13,003 nt of DNA, taken from positions 1 through 13,003 of the forward strand of contig JAJYGO010000317.1 in assembly GCA_021785115.1 (NCBI GenBank), given 5' to 3'. Within the stretch, counting starts at the first letter, position 1. The number at the start of each line of letters is the position of its first letter. A program made the position numbers and the translations under genes. The notes beneath the pieces are model-generated. The model was not told where the DNA came from and searched no databases. It saw nothing but the letters and a program-made list of their open reading frames with translations. This document shows, piece by piece, positions 1 through 5,622 of this stretch. The DNA comes from Chloroflexota bacterium (GTDB lineage: Bacteria; Chloroflexota; Limnocylindria; Limnocylindrales; CSP1-4).

Positions 1-102
1 GTGGCGCGCGCGCTGACGGCGCTCGCGCGAATGCGAGACAGCGGCGCGATCACGGCTGACGAGTACGACGCCAAGAAGCGCGAGCTGCTGGAGCGGATCT
101 GA
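1..102 (+). CDS. SHOCT-domain protein, C-terminal fragment (5' end cut by window edge)
   Basis: Frame 1 is open from the first base to a TGA at 100-102 and encodes 33 residues. The peptide carries the SHOCT pattern: a leucine-rich start, then 'RDSGAITADEYDAKKRELLERI', i.e. L-x(n)-G-x-IT-x-x-E-Y/F-x-x-K-K-x-x-L-L. SHOCT is a short (about 30 residue) C-terminal module found on many otherwise unrelated bacterial proteins, often membrane proteins, and thought to mediate oligomerisation or nucleic-acid contacts. The rest of the protein lies outside the window, so its main function cannot be named. The GTG at position 1 is simply the first codon in the window and is not claimed as the start. Confidence 0.75.
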   Translation: MARALTALARMRDSGAITADEYDAKKRELLERI

Positions 103-327
103 CCGCGCGGTGGCCCTGCGGTTCCGCGCCGGGATGAGCCGGCCGCGCCGTCGCCCGAAACGCCGCGCTCGGGCCCTCGGCCTGGATGCCCGGGCCCCGC
201 GATGGCCCGTCCGTGCCGCGACGGAACCACCGGTCCTCCGGGCGGCCCGGATCGCGGGCGGCGCGGGCGGATCGCGGGCGACTCGGGCGGCGCGGGCGGA
301 TCGCGGGCGGCGCGCGCGGCGCGCCAA
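103..327. repeat. GC-rich spacer with short direct repeats, no credible gene
   Basis: No supported gene lies between the SHOCT gene stop and the insertion sequence. Frames open here give Arg/Ala-rich peptides of the kind random GC-rich DNA produces. The right half holds degenerate repeats: the 12-mer GGATCGCGGGCG occurs at 249-260, 269-280 and 298-309, interleaved with GGGCGGCGCG units. I see no convincing terminator after the SHOCT gene. Confidence 0.5.
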
Positions 328-343
328 GGCGCTCGGGCCGGCG
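328..343. repeat. 16-bp direct repeat, left copy, flanking the IS
   Basis: GGCGCTCGGGCCGGCG at 328-343 is repeated base for base at 1627-1642, one copy on each side of the transposase unit. The orientation is direct, as expected of a target-site duplication, but 16 bp is longer than the 8-9 bp usual for the IS256 family. Four bases (344-347) separate this copy from the left inverted repeat, whereas the right copy overlaps the right inverted repeat by one base. Confidence 0.6.
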
Positions 344-1627
344 ATGACGTCAAGACTCTTGTGTGAATGCGGCGAGCGGGCGTGCCGCCAGGAGCCCGTT
401 GAGGCGGAGCACCTGGCCGTACAGGATCCGGTCCGCTGACCGGCGGTCGCTGAGGGCGCCGATCGGGCGGAGCCGGCGCCGGAGCTCGCGGAACGCGCGC
501 TCGATCAGGTTCGTGGTGCGCAGGCTGGCGCGGAGCCGCTCGGGCAGGGCGAAGACCGCGAGCAGGTCGTCGAGGTCGGCCTCGAGGCGCCGGACGAGCA
601 CGGGGTGCCGGCCGCGCCACGCCCGCGCCCAGCGCCAGTACGCGGCCACGGCGGCGCGCCGGCTCCGGGCCCGGTACACCGCGCGGAGGCCGCGGGCGCA
701 CTCGCGCCGCTCGGCGAGGGGGATGGCCTCGAGCAGGTTCCGCACGCGGTGCGTCCAGCACCGCTGGAGGCGGGCCCCGGGGAGGGCCTCGGCGACCGCG
801 GCCGCGATCCCGCCCGCCCCGTCGGCGGCGACGAGCTCCACCGCGTCCGGGTCCAGGCCGCGGGCGACCGGGGACGAGAAGAGGCGCGACCACTCGGCCG
901 CCGACTCCGACGCCGCCTGGCGGTAGTCGAGGAGCTCGCGCCGGCCGTCGGCCGCGACGCCGTACGCGGCGAGCACCGCCCGCCGGGCCGCGCGCCCGTG
1001 GCCGCCCCGGACCGAGACCCACAGCCCGTCGACGAGCAGGTATCGGGCGGGGAGCTCGACCGGCCGGCGGTGGAAGGCCGCGACCTGGGCGTCGAGCTGC
1101 GCCGCGAGCCGGCTGACGCTGGCGGCCGAGAGCGGCACGCCCGTGAGCTGCTCGGCGAGGGCGGCGGTCTCGCGCGTGGACATGCCGCGCATGAAGGCGC
1201 GCCGGAGGGCCGCGTCCACGGAGCCCGTCCGCCGTGCCGCCCGCCGCAGGAGGCTGGGCCGGTACGGCTCGAGCCGCCGGCGCGGGACGGCGAGGTCGGT
1301 GATCGCGCCCAGCTCGGTCACCAGGCGCCGGCGGTACACGCCGTTGCGGACGTCGAGCCGCAGGTGCGTGCGCTCGTAGGGCGCCGCCCGGAGCAGCGCG
1401 CCGAGCTCGTCCTCCATCGTCGCCTCCAGGACCGCCTTGACGGCCTCGAGGAGCTCGGGGCGGAGGTCGCCCCAGAGCGCGTCCTCGTCGCGGGCGTCGC
1501 GCCAGCGGTCGGCGTCCGTGCGGTCGGTCAGGCGGGCGGGTACCGTTGCCATCGGGCGTACTCCTCGGTGCTGGAATCACCTGGGTTGTACGCCCGCTCG
1601 ATTCGAAAGCCCACAAGAGACGTTACG
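344..1627 (-). mobile_element. IS256/Mutator-family insertion sequence, apparently complete
   Basis: The element consists of one full-length transposase gene plus terminal sequences. The ends form an imperfect 16-bp inverted repeat: 348-363 (CGTCAAGACTCTTGTG) against the reverse complement of 1612-1627 (CGTAACGTCTCTTGTG), 13 of 16 identical, with the inner TCTTGTG invariant. The transposase TGA stop lies inside the left inverted repeat, which is common in compact insertion sequences. The promoter-proximal leader (about 1553-1611) holds a GAGGAG ribosome binding site. A perfect 16-bp direct repeat lies just outside. The exact outer boundaries are uncertain by a few bases. Its right end lies 22 bp upstream of the -35 box of the fMet tRNA promoter. 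Confidence 0.75.
350..1552 (-). CDS. IS256-family (Mutator-type) transposase
   Basis: The 400-residue protein has the usual full length for the family and shows its landmarks in order. These are an N-terminal region with 'MSTRETAALAEQLTGVPLSAASVSRL' (about 124-149, HTH-like), the first catalytic Asp in 'LLVDGLWVSVR' (D175), the second Asp in 'LVAADGAGGI' (D244), the family C-x-x-H in 'QRCWTHRVRNLL' (C265, H268), and the catalytic Glu in 'TTNLIERAFRELRRR' (E351). The enzyme catalyses DDE cut/copy-and-paste transposition and acts on DNA at the inverted repeats. ATG at 1552 is chosen because GAGGAG precedes it by about 8 bases. No frameshift or premature stop is visible, so the gene looks potentially active. 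Confidence 0.93.
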   Translation of the reverse strand: MATVPARLTDRTDADRWRDARDEDALWGDLRPELLEAVKAVLEATMEDELGALLRAAPYERTHLRLDVRNGVYRRRLVTELGAITDLAVPRRRLEPYRPSLLRRAARRTGSVDAALRRAFMRGMSTRETAALAEQLTGVPLSAASVSRLAAQLDAQVAAFHRRPVELPARYLLVDGLWVSVRGGHGRAARRAVLAAYGVAADGRRELLDYRQAASESAAEWSRLFSSPVARGLDPDAVELVAADGAGGIAAAVAEALPGARLQRCWTHRVRNLLEAIPLAERRECARGLRAVYRARSRRAAVAAYWRWARAWRGRHPVLVRRLEADLDDLLAVFALPERLRASLRTTNLIERAFRELRRRLRPIGALSDRRSADRILYGQVLRLNGLLAARPLAAFTQES

Positions 1628-1642
1628 GCGCTCGGGCCGGCG
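1627..1642. repeat. 16-bp direct repeat, right copy, flanking the IS
   Basis: This is an exact copy of 328-343 (GGCGCTCGGGCCGGCG). It sits between the right inverted repeat of the IS and the fMet tRNA promoter, so it is probably the original target sequence. The -35 box of the tRNA promoter starts 6 bases further on, so insertion did not disrupt the promoter core. Confidence 0.6.
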
Positions 1643-1648
1643 TCCTCT

Positions 1649-1677
1649 TTGACGGCTCCGGCGGGCGCCGGTAGAAT
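1649..1677 (+). promoter_or_regulatory. sigma70-type promoter of the initiator tRNA
   Basis: TTGACG (1649-1654) and TAGAAT (1672-1677) are separated by exactly 17 bp. They lie directly upstream of the tRNA, placing transcription start near 1684, about 5 bases before the mature 5' end. This is the best match to a canonical housekeeping promoter in the window, as expected for a strongly expressed stable RNA. Confidence 0.8.
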
Positions 1678-1688
1678 GCATGTCCCAC

Positions 1689-1763
1689 CGCGGGGTGGAG
1701 CAGCGGCAGCTCGTCGGGCTCATAACCCGAAGGTCAGGGGTTCGAATCCCCTCCCCGCAACCA
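1689..1763 (+). tRNA. initiator tRNA-fMet (anticodon CAT), CCA encoded
   Basis: A full cloverleaf can be drawn. The acceptor is CGCGGGG (1689-1695) with CCCCGCA (1753-1759), the D stem GAGC (1698-1701) with GCTC (1709-1712), the anticodon stem TCGGG/CCCGA (1714-1718/1726-1730) around loop CTCATAA with anticodon CAT at 1721-1723, and the T arm AGGGG-TTCGAAT-CCCCT (1736-1752). The discriminator A is at 1760 and CCA is encoded at 1761-1763. Two hallmarks mark it as the initiator and not an elongator: the unpaired C1-A72 at the acceptor end and three consecutive G:C pairs (GGG/CCC) at the base of the anticodon stem. It carries formylmethionine to the ribosomal P site for translation start. Confidence 0.97.
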
Positions 1764-1777
1764 ATTCGCCTCCCCCT

Positions 1778-1809
1778 GAAACCCCCGGACCCGACCACCC
1801 GGGGGTTTC
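1778..1809 (+). terminator. hairpin terminator after tRNA-fMet
   Basis: GAAACCCCCGG (1778-1788) pairs perfectly over 11 bp with CCGGGGGTTTC (1799-1809) around a 10-base loop. It begins 15 bases after the encoded CCA. The stem carries an A3/T3 base rather than a long U-tract, and is followed by GTCTTGTC. This is a convincing intrinsic-type terminator for the monocistronic tRNA. Confidence 0.75.
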
Positions 1810-2262
1810 GTCTTGTCGGGCGCCGGGATGGGCGGCCGCGACGGCGGGGGCGGCATTGGCGGCCGGGGGCGCAGGGCGCCGGCGCCAGGAGGCCCTGCCA
1901 TGAGCCACGGGACCCGTGTCGGCTCGGCCAGCTCGGCGGGCGCGCGGTCAGCCCGGAACCCCGATCCTCCTCGCGAGGCGGCCGCTGCTGTCCCGCGAGC
2001 CGCTGGCATCGACGAGCGGGCGGATGCTCGCGATCCTGCACCTCGAGCGCGCGGCCGGCCCGCTGGCCTCGGGTGCGCCGCTGGTCGAGCCGCTGAGCGA
2101 GCGCGAGGTCGAGGTCATGCGCCTCGTAGCCCTGGGCCTGCTGGACCGCCATCCGGCCCCAGAGCACGACCGCCACGCTGCTCAGGGCCGCTGAGCCGGC
2201 TGCGGCAGGCGTCGGGACGCGCTCGCGGGTGCCCTCTGCGGGCCCGTCCGGGCTTGGCCGGC
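1810..2262. other. gene-poor interval between tRNA-fMet and SCO1 gene
   Basis: This stretch of about 450 bases has no intact gene that I can support. Open frames exist on both strands, but their Arg/Ala/Gly/Pro-rich translations look like GC-rich noise. The exception is the possible LuxR-type relic near 2081-2143, listed separately. No clear terminator is seen for the minus-strand SCO1 gene that ends at 2263. Confidence 0.5.
1976..2143 (+). pseudogene. possible relic of a LuxR-type transcriptional regulator
   Basis: In the frame of 1916, the stretch 2081-2143 reads 'LVEPLSEREVEVMRLVALGLL'. This closely follows the start of the LuxR/GerE DNA-binding domain (LSxRExEVLxLVAxGLSNxEIA) seen at the C-terminus of MalT/LAL-type regulators. 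The upstream segment, 'LLSREPLASTSGRMLAILHLERAAGPL', could be remnant from before that domain. After GLL the homology stops. The recognition helix (NxEIAxxLxxSxxTVKxH) is absent in all three plus frames, and the frame ends at 2194. I therefore read it as a degraded fragment, not a functional gene. The match is short and by eye, so a chance resemblance remains possible. Confidence 0.4.
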
Positions 2263-2907
2263 CTAGCCGCTGACCTGCTTGAGGATGGTCGCGATGAGGG
2301 GGCTGCCGGCGCCGGCGAAGATGTGGTTGCGCAGCATCCCCGAGGCGTCCACCAGGAACACGTCGCTGGTGTGGGTCACCTCGTAGTTGCCGTTGGAGTC
2401 GGCGGGACCGGACGAGTACTGGACGCCCCAGGCGGCGGCGGCGGCGGCGATCTGGGCGGCGGTCCCGGTGAGCCCGATGAACCCCGCCTGGTACAGGTCC
2501 AGGTAGGACTTCATCACGGCGGCGGTGTCGCGGGCCGGGTCCACCGTGACGAAGACCACCTTCGCCGGCAGCCCGGACTGGGCGATCGCGGTGCGCAGGT
2601 CGGCAAGCGTGGTCGGGCACACGTCGGTGCAGTGCGTGTAGCCGAAGAAGACGAACACCGGCGTGCCCCGGAGCGACGTGATGTCGAAGGCCTGGCCGTT
2701 CTGGTCGGTGAGCTGGAGCGGGGGCTCGGGCTTGGCCGGGCTGTACTCGGTCTCGCTCATGCCCATCGCCAGGTTGCTGGCGGAGGCGCCGGGGTCGAGC
2801 ATGATCACCGACGGGGACGGGGCGGCGCTCGTGCAGGCGGAGAGCGCCAGCAGCAGGACCGCGGCGAGCGCGGCGGGACCGACGGGGCGGCGGGTTCTCG
2901 GGGTCAC
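2263..2907 (-). CDS. SCO1/SenC-family copper chaperone lipoprotein
   Basis: The predicted product has 214 residues. SCO proteins are membrane-anchored thioredoxin-fold copper chaperones that deliver Cu to the CuA site of cytochrome c oxidase subunit II, or act as thiol reductants there. The N-terminus is a lipoprotein signal: Arg-rich start, hydrophobic stretch, lipobox LSAC with Cys25. The copper ligands are all present: Cys93 and Cys97 in 'GYTHCTDVCP' and His179 in 'VTHTSDVFLVD'. The family's 'VFVTVDPARDT' strand is at about 118-128. The GTG at 2907 is chosen because it gives a normal lipoprotein N-terminus. The longer open frame upstream adds about 100 Arg/Pro-rich residues with no family resemblance. 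A TACCCT box ends 7 bases before this GTG, and a TGAGG lies between them. It follows the ABC permease gene after 251 bases, so it probably has its own promoter. Confidence 0.93.
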   Translation of the reverse strand: MTPRTRRPVGPAALAAVLLLALSACTSAAPSPSVIMLDPGASASNLAMGMSETEYSPAKPEPPLQLTDQNGQAFDITSLRGTPVFVFFGYTHCTDVCPTTLADLRTAIAQSGLPAKVVFVTVDPARDTAAVMKSYLDLYQAGFIGLTGTAAQIAAAAAAWGVQYSSGPADSNGNYEVTHTSDVFLVDASGMLRNHIFAGAGSPLIATILKQVSG

Positions 2908-2914
2908 GGTCCTC

Positions 2915-2920
2915 AGGGTA
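2915..2920 (-). promoter_or_regulatory. -10 box (TACCCT) of the SCO1 gene, probably leaderless
   Basis: On the minus strand TACCCT is followed by 7 bases and the GTG start codon. A TANNNT box this close places transcription start at or within a base or two of the start codon, giving a leaderless or nearly leaderless mRNA. No good -35 match is visible at 17 bp. The same geometry recurs at three other genes in the window. Confidence 0.5.
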
Positions 2921-3158
2921 GCCCCGTCCACCCGATGACGCCGTCGGGCGCCGGTCAGGGCAGGGCCGGGCCAGGGTCGGTCCAGCCGAGGCCCAGGGGT
3001 CGGCGGCCGCCCCGCCGTCAGGAAGCCGCCGCCGGCCGGTTCTTCGCGGCTCGCGCCTGCGCGGATCGTCCATTGGCGGCCAGTCCCGGTGCCGGGGCGC
3101 CCGGCGGACGGCCACACAGCCCGCGGCGGATCCGCCCCGACCCGCGCGCCAGGATGCG

Positions 3159-3953
3159 TCAGTCCCAGCGGAACTTGCGCGCCGCGAGGCCGGCGAGGAG
3201 CACCGCCCACACGCCCAGGACCACCACGGCCTCGGTCGCGTCGCCCGCGGCCCCGCCGAGCCCGATCGTGAGCGCCCTGGTCAGGGCCGCCGGGGGCAGC
3301 AGCAGCGACGCCGAGGCGAGCGTTGCCGGCAGCTTGTCGAGCGGCATGATCACGCCGCCGATCACGAGTGACACCAGGAACAGCAGGTTGGCCAGGGCCA
3401 GCGTCGCCTCGGCGCGCAGCGTGCCCGCCATCAGGAGGCCGAACCCCGCGAACGCCACGGTGCCCAGCACCAGCCCGGCCAGGACCAGCGGCGCCGAGAC
3501 GGCCGGCCCCGCGGACCAGCCGAGCGCGAGCGCGATCGCGACCAGCAGCACCACCTGCACGGCCTCCACGACGATGACCCCGGCCGTCTTGGACGCGACC
3601 AGGGCCGACGTCCCTGCCGGCGACCCGCCGAGCCGCTTGATGACGCCGTACGAGCGCTCGAAGCCGGTGGCGATCGCGAGCGACACCATCGAGGCGGCGA
3701 GGATCGCCAGCGACATCGACCCCGGCAGCATCCGGTCAACCGGCCTGCCGGTCGAGGAGCCGCCCGACAGGTCGAAGGACGAGAACACGAGCAGCACGCC
3801 GGCCGGGATCACGAACGTGATCAGCAGGCTCTCGCCGCGGCGCATGGCCAGGCGAAGCTCGTTGGCCGTCAGCGCGAGCGTCTTGGACGTCCACGAGGCG
3901 GGCCGCGCGGGAGCGCCCGTCCCGAGCAGCCGGGTGCCGTCAGGCCCGCTCAC
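3159..3953 (-). CDS. ABC-2 type transporter permease
   Basis: The product has 264 residues with about six hydrophobic segments: roughly 42-60, 78-97, 118-139, 145-168, 176-198, and one near the C-terminus ending '..LAARKFRWD'. The segment 'GFERSYGVIKRLGGSPAGTSALVASK' after the second helix is the typical cytoplasmic loop of ABC-2 exporters ('E/R..GT/I.krL..sP'). The GTG at 3953 is chosen because it overlaps the stop of the ATPase gene (GTGA) and is preceded by GGGAGGAGAGG, an excellent ribosome binding site. The longer open frame to 4070 would overlap the ATPase gene by 120 bases with an Arg-rich extension. With the ATPase it forms an exporter in the cytoplasmic membrane. The substrate cannot be read from the sequence. 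NosFY-like, NatAB-like and CcmAB-like roles are all conceivable, and its place in an oxidase assembly cluster favours a biogenesis function. Confidence 0.88.
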   Translation of the reverse strand: MSGPDGTRLLGTGAPARPASWTSKTLALTANELRLAMRRGESLLITFVIPAGVLLVFSSFDLSGGSSTGRPVDRMLPGSMSLAILAASMVSLAIATGFERSYGVIKRLGGSPAGTSALVASKTAGVIVVEAVQVVLLVAIALALGWSAGPAVSAPLVLAGLVLGTVAFAGFGLLMAGTLRAEATLALANLLFLVSLVIGGVIMPLDKLPATLASASLLLPPAALTRALTIGLGGAAGDATEAVVVLGVWAVLLAGLAARKFRWD

Positions 3954-4981
3954 GCCTCTCCTCCCGCCTCGGCCGCGGCATCCGCGCCGACCAGCTCCAG
4001 ATACCGCTCCTCGAGACTCGCGGCGCCGAGGCGCAGCTCGGTGATCAGCAGCCCGCGGTCGGCGCACCACGCCGCGAGCCGGGCGACCATCCCGGGGTCC
4101 GGCGCGTCGGCCAGGCCCTCGAGCTCGTAGTGGTGGCCCGCGCCAGCATCGACCACCCGCGCGGCCGGGGCGGACTGGCCGGCGACGGCCGCGACCAGCG
4201 CCGCGCGCTCACCCTCGGCCAGCGGTGCCGACAGCCGGAAGCGGACTCGTGGAGCGCCCGCGCCCGTCAGCTCAGCCGGCGTCCCGTAGGCCACGATCCG
4301 CCCGCGGTCCAGCACCGCGACATGGTCGGCCAGGCGCTCGACGTCGCCCAGCTCGTGCGTGGTCAGCAGGATGGTCGTGCCGGCCGCCCGCAGCCCGGCG
4401 ATCCGCTCCCGCGTGGCCTGCTTGGCCGCCGGGTCCATGCCCGCCGTGGGCTCGTCGAGGACCAGCAGCTCGGGGCGCCCGAGCAGGGCGATGGCGAGGC
4501 TCAGGCGCTGCCGCTCGCCGCCGGACAGGCGCCGGTAGCGGGTCGCGGCGGCTCGCCCGAGGTCCACCGCCTCGAGCAGGTCGTCGGGGTCCTCCGCGTC
4601 CCGGTAGAAGCGGGCGTACAGGCGCAGGACCTCGCGCGGGGTGGACCGGTTGTCGATCCCGCCCTCCTGGAGCATCAGCCCGATCCGGGGGCGAAGCGCG
4701 CTGCCGTCCCGCGCGGGGTCCAGCCCGAGCACGCTGACCGTGCCGGCATCGGCCCTGCGGTAGCCCTCGATGATCTCGACCGTGGTGGTCTTGCCGGCGC
4801 CGTTGGGTCCGAGCAGGCTGAGCAGCTCGCCGCGGCGCACCTCGAACGACACGCCGGCCAGGATCCGGCGAGCGCCGTACGACTTGCGGACGTCGTGGAC
4901 GCGGACGGCGCCGTCGCCGGCCGCGGGCGGTGCGGGGGCGGCGGGCGATGCGGGAGCGGCGGGCGATGCGGGAGCGGTCAT
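3950..4981 (-). CDS. ABC transporter ATP-binding protein (ABC-2 exporter type)
   Basis: The product has 343 residues and every nucleotide-binding motif is present: Walker A 'GPNGAGKTT' (58-66), Q-loop Gln105 in 'LMLQEGG', signature 'LSGGE' (152-156), Walker B 'LLVLDE' (172-177), D-loop 'AGMDP', and H-loop His209 in 'TTHELGD'. The C-terminal about 110 residues (after about 230) match the extension seen in NatA/DrrA-type ATPases. The ATG at 4981 overlaps the stop of the TlpA-like gene (ATGA), implying translational coupling, and the gene's own stop overlaps the permease start. The first about 22 residues are an odd low-complexity Ala/Pro/Ser tail encoded by an 18-bp tandem repeat. Residue about 25 onward (VRVHDVRKSYG) is the usual domain start. 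Confidence 0.94.
   Translation of the reverse strand: MTAPASPAAPASPAAPAPPAAGDGAVRVHDVRKSYGARRILAGVSFEVRRGELLSLLGPNGAGKTTTVEIIEGYRRADAGTVSVLGLDPARDGSALRPRIGLMLQEGGIDNRSTPREVLRLYARFYRDAEDPDDLLEAVDLGRAAATRYRRLSGGERQRLSLAIALLGRPELLVLDEPTAGMDPAAKQATRERIAGLRAAGTTILLTTHELGDVERLADHVAVLDRGRIVAYGTPAELTGAGAPRVRFRLSAPLAEGERAALVAAVAGQSAPAARVVDAGAGHHYELEGLADAPDPGMVARLAAWCADRGLLITELRLGAASLEERYLELVGADAAAEAGGEA
4923..4976 (-). repeat. 18-bp tandem repeat (3 units) inside the ABC ATPase 5' end
   Basis: On the plus strand there are three contiguous 18-bp units at 4923-4940, 4941-4958 and 4959-4976. The last two are identical (GCGGGCGATGCGGGAGCG) and the first differs at two positions. Being 18 bp, each unit adds six residues (Ala/Pro/Ser) without shifting frame, producing the N-terminal repeat of the ATPase. 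Copy number could vary between strains by slippage. Confidence 0.85.
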
Positions 4982-5613
4982 GGCTTGATCTTCGCGTACT
5001 GCGTGGCGAACTGCTGTGCCGTCAATTCGCCGACCTGGATCGCCCGGATGACGCCCGTCCTGTCGATGAAGAACGTCTGGGGCGGCGCCGTGATCCGGTA
5101 GTCCGCAGCGATCGTCCCGTCAGGGTCGGTCACGGTCGGCCAGGTGGCGCCGAAATCGGTCGCGAAGGCCCTCGCGAGGTCGGTCTCATCCTTGTACAGG
5201 ACCCCCACCACGGCAAGGCCGTCGGTTGGCCCGAGGGCGGCGAGCTCCTCGCGGAAGATCGGGAACTCGTCCCGGCAGGGGACGCACCACGAGGCCCAGA
5301 AGTTGACCACCACGGGGTGGCCCGCGAGGCCGGCCAGGCTGACGGCGGAGCCGTCGAGCGCAGTGCCCGAGATGGACGGGGCCCGGTTGCCGACCTCCGG
5401 GAGCGGGCCGGCGGTGGTGCCGCACGCGGCGGCGAGCAGCGCGGCCCCGAGGATCGCGGCGGGGAGGAGGGGCGGTCGGCGAATGGCGTGGTACCTGCTT
5501 GACGGCCAGCGTTGCCGTCCTCGCAGGGCCGGTCGTTCCGTGGATCTAGAGATTGTGGGGAACGTCGGCGCGGTTGTCGAACGGCCGGCGATGGGCCGCG
5601 CGGCGCACCGCAC
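4978..5613 (-). CDS. TlpA/ResA-like thioredoxin-fold lipoprotein
   Basis: The redoxin domain runs from about residue 70 to the end. It contains 'NFWASWCVPCRDEFP' with the redox Cys110/Cys113 (WCVPC), and the cis-Pro loop 'TAPPQTFFID'. TlpA/ResA/DsbE proteins are extracytoplasmic thiol reductants used for cytochrome c maturation or for reducing the CuA/SCO cysteines during oxidase assembly. Before the domain lies a hydrophobic segment ending in the lipobox LAAAC (Cys64). The start is the weak point. GTG 5613, 9 bases after the cox3 stop, leaves an unusually long n-region of about 47 residues and has no Shine-Dalgarno. No ATG, GTG or TTG occurs in frame between it and the signal sequence, only a CTG (codon 30) and an ATT (codon 44). 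The stop overlaps the ABC ATPase start (ATGA). The function is confident, but the N-terminus is not. Confidence 0.88.
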   Translation of the reverse strand: MRCAARPIAGRSTTAPTFPTISRSTERPALRGRQRWPSSRYHAIRRPPLLPAAILGAALLAAACGTTAGPLPEVGNRAPSISGTALDGSAVSLAGLAGHPVVVNFWASWCVPCRDEFPIFREELAALGPTDGLAVVGVLYKDETDLARAFATDFGATWPTVTDPDGTIAADYRITAPPQTFFIDRTGVIRAIQVGELTAQQFATQYAKIKP

Positions 5614-5622
5614 CGCGGCGCG

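Noticed and set aside
605..1903. Long plus-strand open frame (432 codons) across the transposase
   Set aside because: It is antisense to the clearly identified IS256 transposase, its translation is Arg/Ala/Gly/Pro-rich with no family, and such frames are a by-product of high GC content.
1577..3115. 512-codon minus-strand open frame covering the tRNA
   Set aside because: It reads through the tRNA-fMet gene, the terminator and a different frame of SCO1. The segment 'GGDSNPxPS/GEGIRTPDLRVMSPTSCRCSTP' in these frames is the typical artefact of translating antisense tRNA sequence.
3130..3158. GCGGATCCGC palindrome after the permease gene as a terminator
   Set aside because: It has no loop and no U-tract, and the 10-bp self-complementary sequence is compatible with chance in GC-rich DNA.
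2907..3210. Upstream extension of the SCO1 reading frame to 3210
   Set aside because: It adds about 101 Arg/Pro-rich residues before a perfect lipoprotein signal and would overlap the end of the permease gene. The GTG at 2907 gives a normal N-terminus.
1813..4044. 743-codon plus-strand open frame
   Set aside because: It runs antisense through SCO1 and the ABC permease, both supported by catalytic or family motifs. The composition is low complexity with no recognisable domain.
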